Positions 35,062-43,778 of a stretch of 64,000 nucleotides of DNA are shown piece by piece (the first letter of the stretch is position 1; each line of letters begins with the position of its first letter). The stretch covers positions 1-64,000 of the forward strand of contig NZ_DASVCJ010000068.1 in NCBI RefSeq assembly GCF_036381655.1, given 5' to 3'. The stretch is from Ferrovibrio sp036381655. Lineage in GTDB: Bacteria > Pseudomonadota > Alphaproteobacteria > Ferrovibrionales > Ferrovibrionaceae. The position numbers and the translations under genes are program-made. Under the pieces are notes generated by a model. That model saw only the letters and a list, made by a program, of their open reading frames with translations, had not been told where the DNA came from and did not search any database.

Positions 35062-35628
35062 ATGGCATCTGCTGAACCGCGCAACAGCAACGGACAAAGT
35101 GGCGAACGGGATGGCGAACAGGCCAGCCGTTCGAGCCGCACCGTGCAGCTCATATCGTTCACGGTCGGCAACGAGGAATATGGCGTCGACATCATGGCCG
35201 TGCGCGAAATCCGCGCCTGGTCGGAAACCACGCCGCTGCCCAACACGCCGGAAGTGGTGCGCGGCGTGATCAACATGCGCGGCGCCATCGTGCCGATCTT
35301 CGATCTGCGCGCCCGCTTCGGCATGCCGCGCACCGAACCGACGAAATACAATGTCGTCATCATCGTGTCCGTCGCCTCGCGCATCGTCGGCATCCTGGTC
35401 GACGCGGTTTCCGACATCATCACCATCAACGAAGATGAAATCCGCGCCATGCCCAGCATGGAGCAGGTCAACGGCATCGGCTTCATGGAGGGACTGATCA
35501 CCGTCGGCGAGCGCATGGTCGGCCTCATCGGTCTCGACCGGATGTTCTCCGGCCGCATGCTGGAAGCCGCCGACGGCGTCGACAAGCCGATGCTGAGCGG
35601 TCCCGCGGAGGCGGCGAGCGCCGCCTGA
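35062..35628 (+). CDS. cheW: Chemotaxis coupling protein CheW
   Basis: A 188-residue CheW that links receptors to CheA. The domain starts near residue 27 (VQLISFTVGNEEYGVDIMAVREI) and contains the typical VRGVINMRGAIVPIFDLRARFG and the second-barrel VGILVDAVSDIITI. The N-terminal 25 residues are a polar extension. The start is the ATG at 35062 with AGGTGGAAGG upstream; GTG codons three codons earlier overlap that site. Confidence 0.95.
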   Translation: MASAEPRNSNGQSGERDGEQASRSSRTVQLISFTVGNEEYGVDIMAVREIRAWSETTPLPNTPEVVRGVINMRGAIVPIFDLRARFGMPRTEPTKYNVVIIVSVASRIVGILVDAVSDIITINEDEIRAMPSMEQVNGIGFMEGLITVGERMVGLIGLDRMFSGRMLEAADGVDKPMLSGPAEAASAA

Positions 35629-35649
35629 CCTTTTGCCGATGGCCGGACA

Positions 35650-36534
35650 ATGACCGTCGAGACGCAAGCGCGAAACGCCAAGCTGGCCGCCATCGTGCCG
35701 GTCCCGGAAGATCGCGAGTTCAGCTTCTCGGCCGACGACTATGCCTTCCTGCGCGCCATGCTCAAGCAGCGGACCGGCATCGAGCTCGGCCCCACCAAGC
35801 AGAACATGGTCTATGCCCGGCTGGCCAAAAGGCTGCGCAAACTGGGCTTCAAAAGCTTCCGGCAATATATCGAGTTCATCGGCTCCGAAGAGGGCCGCGA
35901 CGAACTCGGCACGACGCTGAACGCGCTGACCACCAACCTCACCAAGTTCTTCCGCGAGAACCATCATTTCGAGCATCTCGGCAGCACGGCGCTGCAGGAG
36001 ATCCGGGCGCGGGCGACGACCCAGGGCCGGCGGCTGCGCATCTGGTCGGCCGGCTGCTCGTCCGGCGAGGAGCCCTATTCGATCGCCATCACGCTGCTGC
36101 GCGCGATGCCCGACATCAAGCAGTGGGACGCCAAAATCCTCGCCACCGACATCGATACCGAGATGGTGCGGCGCGGCGCCGAGGGCGTCTATTCGGCAGC
36201 CGCCCTGGACGGCATACCGCCGGATATCGCGAAGAAATATTTCGAACTCTACGGAGCCGACAAGATCCGCCTCTGCGACGAGGCGCGCGGCCTGATCAGC
36301 TTCAAATACCTCAATCTGATCGGCGACTGGCCGATGAAGGGGCCGTTCGACGCCATCTTCTGCCGCAATGTCGTGATCTATTTCGACAAGGATACGCAGC
36401 GGACCTTGTTCGACCGCTACGCCAACCTGCTGGTGCCGGGCGGTTTCCTGTATATCGGCCATTCGGAAAACTTGTTCGGTATCACCGAGCGGTTCAAATT
36501 GTTGGGGCGGAACATTCACCGCAAGATCGCTTGA
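35650..36534 (+). CDS. cheR: Chemoreceptor methyltransferase CheR
   Basis: A 294-residue S-adenosylmethionine-dependent methyltransferase that methylates receptor glutamates. The N-terminal helical domain (about 25-95) carries FSADDYAFLRAMLKQRTGIEL and FFRENHHFEHL. The SAM-binding loop is IWSAGCSSGEEPYSIAI, and ILATDIDTEMV and FDAIFCRNVVIYFD are conserved. Its length is normal. It lies 21 bases after cheW. Confidence 0.96.
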   Translation: MTVETQARNAKLAAIVPVPEDREFSFSADDYAFLRAMLKQRTGIELGPTKQNMVYARLAKRLRKLGFKSFRQYIEFIGSEEGRDELGTTLNALTTNLTKFFRENHHFEHLGSTALQEIRARATTQGRRLRIWSAGCSSGEEPYSIAITLLRAMPDIKQWDAKILATDIDTEMVRRGAEGVYSAAALDGIPPDIAKKYFELYGADKIRLCDEARGLISFKYLNLIGDWPMKGPFDAIFCRNVVIYFDKDTQRTLFDRYANLLVPGGFLYIGHSENLFGITERFKLLGRNIHRKIA

Positions 36535-36567
36535 CCCCGGCTCTGGCGGGGTATGGGGAGTAGCGCC

Positions 36568-37620
36568 GTGACGGGCAAGAAAATCAGAGTCCTCATCGTC
36601 GACGACAGCGCCCTGATCCGGCAGTTGCTGACCAGCGCCCTGTCGAGCGATCCGGAAATCGAAGTCGTCGGCGCGGCGCCGGATCCGCTGATCGCCCGCA
36701 GCATGATCAAGGAGCTCAATCCCGACGTTCTGACGCTGGATATCGAGATGCCGAACATGGACGGCATCTCCTTCCTCGAGAAGATCATGCGGCTGCGCCC
36801 CATGCCGGTCGTGATGGTTTCGACGCTGACCCAGAAGGGCGCGACCATCACCATGCAGGCGCTGGAAATGGGGGCGGTCGATTTCGTGCCCAAGCCGACG
36901 CTGGACATCAAGCATGCCCTGGAAGAGATCAAGCAGGAGCTGATCGCCAAGGTGAAGATGGCGTCCACGGCCCGCGTCGTAGCGCGCAACCGCCCGGTGG
37001 AAGGCCAGACGCCGAAGCGGCTCACTCCCGGCCCGGGCTTCAATTCGACCGATATCATCGTGGCGATCGGCTCGTCCACCGGCGGGGTAGAGGCTCTCAA
37101 GGAAGTGATCACGGTGCTGCCGCCCGACAGCCCGCCGATCCTGATCACCCAGCACATGCCGCCGCGCTTCACCGGCAGCTTCGCCGCCCGCCTCGATTCA
37201 CTCTCCGCCGTGGCGGTCTCCGAGGCGAAGGACAACGTTCGCGTCTTTCCGGGCCATGTTTACATCGCACCCGGCGACTTTCATCTGACGCTGTATCGCT
37301 CCGGCGGCCATTATTACACCAGGCTTAACCATGATCCGCCGGTTTCTGGCCATCGTCCCTCCGTGGACGTGCTGTTCAACTCGGTGGCCGAGCATGCCGG
37401 CCATAACGCCATCGGCGTGATCCTGACCGGCATGGGCAAGGACGGCGCTGCCGGGTTGAAGAAAATGCTGGAAGCCGGTGCCCAGACCATCGGTCAGGAC
37501 GAATCGACCAGCCTGGTTTACGGCATGCCCAAGGCCGCGAAACTGATGGGCGCGGTACAGGCGGAGGTAGCGATCGGGCATGTCGCGGAGGAAATCCTGA
37601 ACCGCTGCAAGCAGCGTTGA
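36568..37620 (+). CDS. cheB: Chemotaxis response regulator and methylesterase CheB
   Basis: A 350-residue CheB. The N-terminal receiver has IVDDSALIR, the phosphorylated Asp in TLDIEMPNMDG and Lys in PKPT. The C-terminal methylesterase has the Ser in AIGSSTGGVEAL, the His in ITQHMPPRFTGSFA and the Asp in LTGMGKDGAAGL. It removes methyl groups from receptors and deamidates glutamines, balancing CheR. The start is set at GTG 36568 because GGGGAG lies seven bases upstream; an ATG at 36553 is the alternative. Confidence 0.95.
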   Translation: MTGKKIRVLIVDDSALIRQLLTSALSSDPEIEVVGAAPDPLIARSMIKELNPDVLTLDIEMPNMDGISFLEKIMRLRPMPVVMVSTLTQKGATITMQALEMGAVDFVPKPTLDIKHALEEIKQELIAKVKMASTARVVARNRPVEGQTPKRLTPGPGFNSTDIIVAIGSSTGGVEALKEVITVLPPDSPPILITQHMPPRFTGSFAARLDSLSAVAVSEAKDNVRVFPGHVYIAPGDFHLTLYRSGGHYYTRLNHDPPVSGHRPSVDVLFNSVAEHAGHNAIGVILTGMGKDGAAGLKKMLEAGAQTIGQDESTSLVYGMPKAAKLMGAVQAEVAIGHVAEEILNRCKQR

Positions 37621-37727
37621 GATAAGTGAACTTTTAGGTTAAACAGCGGGATGGAAGTCCAAGTAGGGATGCGGGTTCGCCAGGATGGCAGGACCGGCCA
37701 GTGTGGAGATCAACGAGGGGCGGATAT

Positions 37728-38120
37728 ATGCCTTCGGCCAGCACTCTTCGGGTATTGATTGTCGACGATCAGATGAGCATGCGCGGTATCGCCCGCTATT
37801 GCCTTCAGGAGATCGGCATCAAGAATGTCGTCGAGGCCAAGAACGGGGCCGAGGCGCTCGTGTGCATGAACTCGAACAAGTTCGATCTGATCATCTCCGA
37901 CTGGAACATGGACGGGATGGATGGTCTGACCCTGCTCAAGACGATCCGCAGCAACCCGCTGACCAAGCGCATGCCCTTCATCATGGCGACGGGGCAGCGC
38001 GATACCGAGATGGTCAAGACGGCGATCCAGGCCGGCGTCAACAACTACATCGTGAAGCCGTTCAACGCCGCAACGATGAAGCAGAAGATCGAAGCGGTGC
38101 TCGGCAAGCTGGGGGCCTGA
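37728..38120 (+). CDS. cheY: Chemotaxis response regulator CheY (second copy)
   Basis: A 130-residue receiver domain with a complete active site: IVDDQMSM, the phosphorylated Asp in ISDWNMDGMDG, Thr in MATGQR and Lys in VKPFNAAT. The SDWNMDGMDG segment and the position after cheB match the motor-binding CheY2 of other alphaproteobacteria, so this is the better candidate for flagellar motor control. A GAGGGG site lies eight bases before the ATG at 37728. The 107-base gap after cheB could hold its own promoter. Confidence 0.93.
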   Translation: MPSASTLRVLIVDDQMSMRGIARYCLQEIGIKNVVEAKNGAEALVCMNSNKFDLIISDWNMDGMDGLTLLKTIRSNPLTKRMPFIMATGQRDTEMVKTAIQAGVNNYIVKPFNAATMKQKIEAVLGKLGA

Positions 38121-38148
38121 CCGGCCCCGGCGCTCGCAAGGCCGCACC

Positions 38149-38691
38149 GTGACCGCCGCCAAGCCACCCACCTCCCATCCCGACGCTCTCCATCTCGACC
38201 GGTATCTTCCCTATCTGATCAACCGTGCCGGCGTATCCATGGCGATGCGCTTCGGCGCCGTGCTGCGCCGCGAAGGCATTTCGCTGCAGGATTGGCGCGT
38301 GCTGGCCGCCCTGCGCGAACGCGGCGGACAGCGGCTGACCGAACTGGCCCAGCGCACCAGCATCGAAATCTCCACGCTGTCGCGCGTCGTCGGCGCCATG
38401 GAAGCGGCCGGCCTTGTCAGCCGCGGACGCGACGAGGCCGACGCCCGCGCCATCGCCATCCGCCTGACCGCGGCGGGCGAGGCCCTCGCCGGGCGGCTGA
38501 CCCCGGCGGCGGAACGGCTGGAGCGGCATGCGCTGGCCGGCCTGAGCGATGCCGAAGCCGATCAGCTCAAGGCCCTGCTGCACCGGATCTACGACAATCT
38601 GGCGACGGTGCCGGGACTGGACGGATCGCCTGCCGGCAGCAGCGTCAGCGGCGGCAATGGCAGGGGCGGCAACGGACACAGGCGCCGATAG
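38149..38691 (+). CDS. MarR-family transcriptional regulator
   Basis: A 180-residue winged-helix regulator. The DNA-binding part is LQDWRVLAALRERGGQRLTELAQRTSIEISTLSRVV..., followed by the wing SRGRDEADARAIAIRLT. Helices on both sides form the dimer interface. A Gly/Ser-rich tail (SVSGGNGRGGNG) is appended. The start is a GTG at 38149, 28 bases after cheY; it may be read through from the che operon. Its target is unknown. Confidence 0.9.
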   Translation: MTAAKPPTSHPDALHLDRYLPYLINRAGVSMAMRFGAVLRREGISLQDWRVLAALRERGGQRLTELAQRTSIEISTLSRVVGAMEAAGLVSRGRDEADARAIAIRLTAAGEALAGRLTPAAERLERHALAGLSDAEADQLKALLHRIYDNLATVPGLDGSPAGSSVSGGNGRGGNGHRRR

Positions 38692-38696
38692 CCGCC

Positions 38697-39641
38697 TCAG
38701 CCGCGCAGCGCGCTCAGGCAGCTTTCGAAGAAGGCGATGATATCGGCGGTGACTTCGTCGCGGTTGATCTCGTTCAGCAATTCATGCCGCGCTTCGGGAT
38801 AGAACTTGCTTTCCACCCTGGTCAGGCCGGCCGCGCGATAGGCCGCCAATAATTGCTGCAGGCCCCTGCCGCCGACGGATACCGGATCATGCCGGCCGGC
38901 GATGACGAAGACCGGCAGGGTTTTCGGAATCCGCGCCTGGTTCTTTGGCCGCGCCATCGCCTCCAGGGCGTCGAGCAGATCGATCCAGGACTGCACCGTC
39001 ATCGGAAAGCCGCAGAAGGGATCGGCGATGTATTTGTCCACTTCGGCCGGATCGCGCGACAGCCAGTCGAATTCCGTCCGCGCCGGCGCGAAGCGCTTGT
39101 TGAAGGCGCCGAACGACATCGCGTGGATCAGCATGCTGATGCCGCGCCGCCCGACGCGCAGCCGTTCCAGCCGGGCGATCAGCCGGCCGAGCGCGGCGAT
39201 CTTCGGCGGCTTGCCGTTCGAGGCGCAGAGCACGCAGCCGGCCAGCATGGCGCCGTGCTGGTAGAGGAATTGCTGCGCCATGAACGAACCCATGGAATGG
39301 CCGAACAACAGTAGCGGGACGCGCGGATGGCGCTGCCGCGCCATCTCGCAGATGCCGGCCAGATCGGCGACTGCCCGGTTCCAGCCGTCACGGTCCGCCA
39401 TATGGCCGAGTTCGGACACGCTCGGCGCCGTATGGCCGTGGCCGCGGTGATCGAAGGCATAGACGGCCTGGCCCGCCGCCGCCAGCGCCGCGGCGAAACG
39501 GTGATAGCGCGCGGCATGCTCGGCCATGCCGTGGGCGATCACCACGACGGCGCGCGGCTGCTGCGCCGGCTGCCATTCATAGCCCCGCAGCAGGATGCCG
39601 TCGGCCGGCGAAACCAGCGTGATGGTCGGATGCATCGTCAT
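38697..39641 (-). CDS. Alpha/beta-hydrolase, monoacylglycerol lipase/lysophospholipase-like
   Basis: A 314-residue serine hydrolase. The oxyanion-hole region is VIAHGMAEHAARYHRFAAAL, YAFDHRGHGHT follows, the nucleophile elbow is LLFGHSMGSFMAQ, the Asp is in VIAGRHDPVS and the His in YPEARHELLNE. This set is typical of the PldB/monoglyceride lipase group. No signal peptide. It is convergent with the MarR gene, five bases from it. The exact lipid substrate is not determinable. Confidence 0.88.
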   Translation of the reverse strand: MTMHPTITLVSPADGILLRGYEWQPAQQPRAVVVIAHGMAEHAARYHRFAAALAAAGQAVYAFDHRGHGHTAPSVSELGHMADRDGWNRAVADLAGICEMARQRHPRVPLLLFGHSMGSFMAQQFLYQHGAMLAGCVLCASNGKPPKIAALGRLIARLERLRVGRRGISMLIHAMSFGAFNKRFAPARTEFDWLSRDPAEVDKYIADPFCGFPMTVQSWIDLLDALEAMARPKNQARIPKTLPVFVIAGRHDPVSVGGRGLQQLLAAYRAAGLTRVESKFYPEARHELLNEINRDEVTADIIAFFESCLSALRG

Positions 39642-39750
39642 CGCAAAAGCTTAGCCAGCGGGCGGCGATCGGAACAGGGCGGAGTTTCACATATTTTGAC
39701 AGCGGACGGTTTTCGCCGTCTACTGACGGCCTTCCCAGGAGGCCCGCCCC

Positions 39751-41139
39751 ATGACCGCTTTGCCCAACTCGCTCGCTGCCCGCGACATCGCCCATGTGCT
39801 GCATCCCTATACCAACCTGGTGAAGCACGAGACCGCCAGCCCACTGGTGATCGAGCGCGGCAAGGGCATCTATGTCTACGACGACCAGGGCAAGGAATAT
39901 ATCGAGGGCATGGCCGGCCTGTGGTGCGCCGGGCTCGGCTTCAGCGAGCCGGCGCTGATTGATGCCGCCATCGAGCAGATGCGCAAGCTGCCCTTCTATC
40001 ACGGCTTCGGGCACAAGACGACGCCGCCGGTCGTGGCGCTGGCCGAGAAGCTGAAGGCGATCAGCCCGGTGCCGGTCGGCAAGGTCTTCTTCGCCGAAGG
40101 CGGCTCGGCGGCGAATGATACGCTGATCAAGCTGATCTGGTACTACAACAACGCGCGCGGCCGCACCAAGAAGAAGACCATCCTGTCGCGGCAGAAGGGC
40201 TATCACGGCGTGACCGTCGCCACCGCCAGCCTGACCGGCCTGCCGGCAAACCAGCGCGATTTCGACCTGCCGATCGCCGGCATCAAGCATGTCGACTGCC
40301 CGCATTACTACCGCTTCGCCGAGCCGGGCGAGAGCGAAGCGGACTTCACCGCGCGGCTGGCGCGCAATCTCGACGCCTTCATCGCCGCCGAAGGCGCCGA
40401 CAGCATCGCCGCCTTCTTCGCCGAGCCGGTGATGGGCGCCGGCGGCGTGATCGTGCCACCGAAAGGCTACTTTCCCGCCATCCAGGCCGTGCTGAAAAAG
40501 CATGACGTACTCAGCATCTCCGACGAGGTGATCTGCGGTTTCGGCCGCACCGGCAAGCCCTGGGGCGCCGAGGCCCTGGACTACAAGCCGGATTTCGTCA
40601 CCTGCGCCAAGCAGCTTTCCGGCGCCTATCTGCCGATCTCGGCGGTGCTGGTGCCCGAACAGGTCTACGACGCGATCCGCGACAATTCCGGCAGGATCGG
40701 CACCTTCGGCCACGGCTTCACCTATGGCGGCCATCCGGTCGCCGCCGCCGTCGCGGTGCGCGCGCTCGAACTTTACGAGGAGCGCGACATGCTCGGCCAT
40801 GTCAACGCCGTCGCCCCGCGCTTCCAGGCGCGGCTGCGCCGGCTAGCCGATCATCCGCTGGTCGGCGAGGCGCGCGGCATGGGCCTGATCGGCGCCGTCG
40901 AACTGGTCGCCGACAAGGCGAGCAAGCGCTCCTTCCCCGCCGCCGCGGGCATCGGCGCCGCCTGCATGGGCTTCGCCCAGGAGGAAGGCCTGATCCAGCG
41001 CGCCATGGGCAGCGATACCCTCGCCTTCTGCCCGCCGATGATCATCACCGAAAGCGAGATCGACGAGATGTTCGACCGCTTCGAACGGGCGCTGGAGCGG
41101 ACCGCCGCCCTGGCCGCCAGGGAAGGGTTAACGCGTTAA
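39751..41139 (+). CDS. Class III (omega) aminotransferase, polyamine:pyruvate type
   Basis: A 462-residue PLP enzyme. HPYTNLVKHETASPLVIERG is the typical N-terminus, FFAEGGSAANDTLIKL binds the cofactor phosphate, and ISDEVICGFGRTGKPWGAE carries the Asp that contacts the pyridine ring. The PLP lysine is in VTCAKQLSGAYLPISAV. Features fit the SpuC/aspartate-aminotransferase-family group that transfers amino groups from putrescine-like amines to pyruvate. A beta-alanine:pyruvate activity is also possible. AGGAGG precedes the ATG. Confidence 0.9.
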   Translation: MTALPNSLAARDIAHVLHPYTNLVKHETASPLVIERGKGIYVYDDQGKEYIEGMAGLWCAGLGFSEPALIDAAIEQMRKLPFYHGFGHKTTPPVVALAEKLKAISPVPVGKVFFAEGGSAANDTLIKLIWYYNNARGRTKKKTILSRQKGYHGVTVATASLTGLPANQRDFDLPIAGIKHVDCPHYYRFAEPGESEADFTARLARNLDAFIAAEGADSIAAFFAEPVMGAGGVIVPPKGYFPAIQAVLKKHDVLSISDEVICGFGRTGKPWGAEALDYKPDFVTCAKQLSGAYLPISAVLVPEQVYDAIRDNSGRIGTFGHGFTYGGHPVAAAVAVRALELYEERDMLGHVNAVAPRFQARLRRLADHPLVGEARGMGLIGAVELVADKASKRSFPAAAGIGAACMGFAQEEGLIQRAMGSDTLAFCPPMIITESEIDEMFDRFERALERTAALAAREGLTR

Positions 41140-41217
41140 CATTGCAGAACCTTTTTCGTATCGATCCGCCAATAATGTTAAGGTTAATGTAACGGTGTTC
41201 CGACCATCATCCGCCCG

Positions 41218-42066
41218 ATGACGACAGTAGATAATCACGCTCATAACCAGGAAGCGAACGAACTGGTTTCGCGCATCGAACAGCGCGCCATCCAGATCTT
41301 CAAGTTCACCGAGGATTCGGACGAGAAGCGCGCCAGCGTTGCCAGCTTCCGCAAGTTTTCCGATCTGGTCGACGATTTCCACCAGGCCGCCGAGATGGCC
41401 GAGGGCCGCCTGTCGGTGCTCAAGACCGGCCGGCGCGACGAGCTGCGCGGCTATGTCGTGCAGATGCGGGCCAAGATCCTGAAGGTCGAGATCGACGTCA
41501 CCCAGACCTATCTGGAGAACCTGATCGAATCGCGCGCCGCCCTGCCCTTCGGCGCGCGCGAATTCTTCGCCACCCGGCTCAAGCGGCTGGAGGAGCTGAG
41601 CCACGTGCTCAAGGACGGGCCCGAGGCCAGCGGCTCGAGCGGCAGCCTGCTCGATCACATGCGCAAGATGCTTGAGCATCTGATCGCGCAGGCGCCGCAG
41701 CTCGAAGTGTTCGAGCGCGACCCGGAGTGGCGGCCGCCGCACCGGCAGGCGGCGGCGCGCCCGGCGGTGAAGGCGGTGGCGCCGAAGCCCAAGCCGACGC
41801 AGGCGGTTCCCGAGATCAAGCCGATCAAGCTCACCGGCCGCGACAATTGGGGCCGCGTCTTCCTCGACAAGGGCTCGTTCGACGAGGTCCATATGGCCTG
41901 CCGGGCGCGCAACATCACCATCGACCAGGTCGCCGCGCGCCTTGGCATGACGCGCGTCTCGCTGACCCTGATCCTGAACGGGCAGGACCCGATCCAGCGC
42001 AACACGCTGGACGTGCTGCACCGGATCATCAACAACTATAACGCCAAGACCGGCGAGATGGGCTGA
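41218..42066 (+). CDS. Helical protein with C-terminal XRE-like helix-turn-helix
   Basis: A 282-residue protein of unrecognised family. Residues 10-170 form long amphipathic helices. A Pro/Ala/Lys-rich linker follows at about 178-205. The C-terminal 70 residues contain ITIDQVAARLGMTRVSLTLILNGQDPI, which reads as a lambda-repressor/XRE-type helix-turn-helix. It may be a transcription factor or nucleoid protein whose helical N-terminus dimerises or senses a partner. The upstream 78 bases are AT-rich (AATGTTAAGGTTAATG), a likely promoter. No ligand or target can be named. Confidence 0.6.
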   Translation: MTTVDNHAHNQEANELVSRIEQRAIQIFKFTEDSDEKRASVASFRKFSDLVDDFHQAAEMAEGRLSVLKTGRRDELRGYVVQMRAKILKVEIDVTQTYLENLIESRAALPFGAREFFATRLKRLEELSHVLKDGPEASGSSGSLLDHMRKMLEHLIAQAPQLEVFERDPEWRPPHRQAAARPAVKAVAPKPKPTQAVPEIKPIKLTGRDNWGRVFLDKGSFDEVHMACRARNITIDQVAARLGMTRVSLTLILNGQDPIQRNTLDVLHRIINNYNAKTGEMG

Positions 42067-42069
42067 GCC

Positions 42070-43227
42070 CTACTTCGCCGGCTCGAGCCGCAGGATGCGG
42101 CCGTCGTTGCGGGTCGCGACGTAGAGATAGCCGTCCGGCCCGTTGCGCACGTCGCGGATATCGGCGCCGAGATTGATCCGCTCCTCGCGCACCACCTTGG
42201 TGCCGTCGAGCACCAGCCGGTGCAGCGTGCCGAATTTCAATGAGCCGATGAAGAGGTTGTTCTTCCAGGCCGGCAGCTTGCTGCCGGTATAGAAGGCCAT
42301 GCCCGAGGGCGCGATCGACGGCACCCAGTAATAGAGCGGCTGCTCCATGCCCGGCGCCTCGGTGCCGATGCCGATCTTCTCGCCGGAATAATGCACGCCA
42401 TAGGCAATGACCGGCCAGCCGTAATTGCGGCCCTTTTCGGGGATGTTGATCTCGTCGCCGCCCTTGGCGCCGTGCTCGCTTTCCCACACCACGCCGGTCA
42501 TCGGATTGACCGCCAGGCCCTGGATGTTGCGATGGCCGTAGGACCAGATTTCCGGCCTGGCGCCCTCCTGGTCGACGAAGGGATTATCGGGCGGAATGCT
42601 GCCGTCCTTGTTCAGCCGCACGATCTTGCCCAGATCGTTCGACAGATCCTGCGCCGGATCGAAGCGGAAGCGCTCGCCCATGCCGAGCCAGAGCTTGCCG
42701 TCGGAGCCGACCACGACGCGGCTGCCGAAATGATTGCCGCCGGTCAGCTTCGGCTGCTGGCGGAACAGCACTTCGACATCCTGCAACTCCGTCTCGGCGA
42801 AGCGGGCGCGGGCCAGGGCCGTGCCGGCGCCGTCCCTGGCGCCCGTATCCGGGCCGGACTCGCGCTCCGTTTCCGGACCCGGTTCGGCATAGGTGAAATA
42901 GATCGTGCGGTTGGTGGCGAAATCGGGATCGAGGATGACATCCAGCAGGCCGCCCTGGCCGGAATGGAAGACCTCGGGGACATTCTTGAGCGGCGCCGAC
43001 AGCTTGCCGTCCTTGCCGATCACCCGCATGCGGCCGGGCCGCTCGGTGACTAGCAGACGATCGTTCGGCAGGAAGGCGATCGCCCAGGGATTGTCCAGAC
43101 CCTTGGCGATGGTGACCACCCGCAGCTTCGCCGCCTCGGTGCGCAGAACCGTATCGGACTGCGCCCAGGCCGGCGCGGCGTACCACAGGCCGAGCGCGGC
43201 GAGCAGCCATGTCATCGAACGGGCCAT
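42070..43227 (-). CDS. PQQ-dependent soluble aldose sugar dehydrogenase
   Basis: A 385-residue periplasmic six-bladed beta-propeller quinoprotein of the GDH-B/YliI (Asd) family. The signal peptide ends at PAWA-Q near 22. GLDNPWAIAFLPNDRLLVTERPGRM is the typical first blade. Further on, PKLTGGNHFGSRVVVGSDGKL, HRNIQGLAVNPMTG and HGAKGGDEINIPEKGRNYGWPV hold the PQQ/Ca2+ binding and catalytic His regions. It oxidises aldose sugars if PQQ is supplied; no pqq genes are in this window. A 10-bp tandem repeat array lies 100 bases upstream of its start. Confidence 0.9.
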   Translation of the reverse strand: MARSMTWLLAALGLWYAAPAWAQSDTVLRTEAAKLRVVTIAKGLDNPWAIAFLPNDRLLVTERPGRMRVIGKDGKLSAPLKNVPEVFHSGQGGLLDVILDPDFATNRTIYFTYAEPGPETERESGPDTGARDGAGTALARARFAETELQDVEVLFRQQPKLTGGNHFGSRVVVGSDGKLWLGMGERFRFDPAQDLSNDLGKIVRLNKDGSIPPDNPFVDQEGARPEIWSYGHRNIQGLAVNPMTGVVWESEHGAKGGDEINIPEKGRNYGWPVIAYGVHYSGEKIGIGTEAPGMEQPLYYWVPSIAPSGMAFYTGSKLPAWKNNLFIGSLKFGTLHRLVLDGTKVVREERINLGADIRDVRNGPDGYLYVATRNDGRILRLEPAK

Positions 43228-43326
43228 CTTTCCTCACAGGAATGCCTCAGCCAGGCCTACAAGATGGAGCCGCGCGGCGCGGCGCCAAGATGCCGGCGAA
43301 GATGGCTGGCCAGATACGGCACAGCA

Positions 43327-43456
43327 CCGTTCCGGCCCGGTCCGGCCCGGTCCGGACCGTTTGCGCCCGCCCCGTCCCGCTGCGAACCATTCCGAACCGT
43401 TTTGAACCATTCCGTCTTATTCCGGCTTAACGCGCCTTATTCCGGCTTATTCCGGC
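43327..43456. repeat. Thirteen-unit 10-bp tandem repeat
   Basis: Thirteen contiguous 10-bp units with the consensus CC(G/A)TTCCGGC, drifting to TTATTCCGGC at the right end. Three units (43417, 43437 and 43447) are identical TTATTCCGGC. It lies between the start of the minus-strand PQQ dehydrogenase gene and the end of the small HTH gene at 43512. It does not encode a convincing protein. Confidence 0.85.
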
Positions 43457-43511
43457 CTGGCCGCGCCGGCCATTGCAGCCAGCGCCTGCCGCCGCGCGGC
43501 CGCCTGGCGGA

Positions 43512-43748
43512 TCAGGCCGCGAACCGTTCGGATTGTCCGAAATGCCGCCAGAACCGCTCCTCCGGGATGCCCACAATCGCGGCGATGTCCTGCAGCGCCC
43601 GCCCCTCCGCGACTAGGCCGGCGGCCCGCGCCCAGTCGATGCGCCGCCGCCGGCGCGGCGTGGAAAAGCGGGATTCGGCAAAGGGCACGGCCGGCAGGGC
43701 TGCCGATGCCGCCCCGGCTTGGTTCGGATCGCATCGGTCTTCGCGCAT
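43512..43748 (-). CDS. Small HTH-like protein
   Basis: A 78-residue basic protein. The C-terminal half (IDWARAAGLVAEGRALQDIAAIVGIPEERFWRHF) reads as a helix-turn-helix of the Hin/resolvase or sigma-like kind. A run of arginines (PRRRRRID) precedes it. An excellent ribosome-binding site (AGGAGGAG) lies seven bases before the ATG, and a sigma-70-like promoter with a dyad over its -10 box lies at 43779-43806. It may be a small DNA-binding regulator that controls itself. It is divergent from the SDR gene at 43924. No named family is recognised. Confidence 0.6.
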   Translation of the reverse strand: MREDRCDPNQAGAASAALPAVPFAESRFSTPRRRRRIDWARAAGLVAEGRALQDIAAIVGIPEERFWRHFGQSERFAA

Positions 43749-43778
43749 GGCAATCTCCTCCTGACAGAGTTACGGAAC

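Noticed and set aside
43327..43456. 10-bp repeats as a CRISPR array
   Set aside because: Units are contiguous with no spacers and are too short; no cas genes are nearby.
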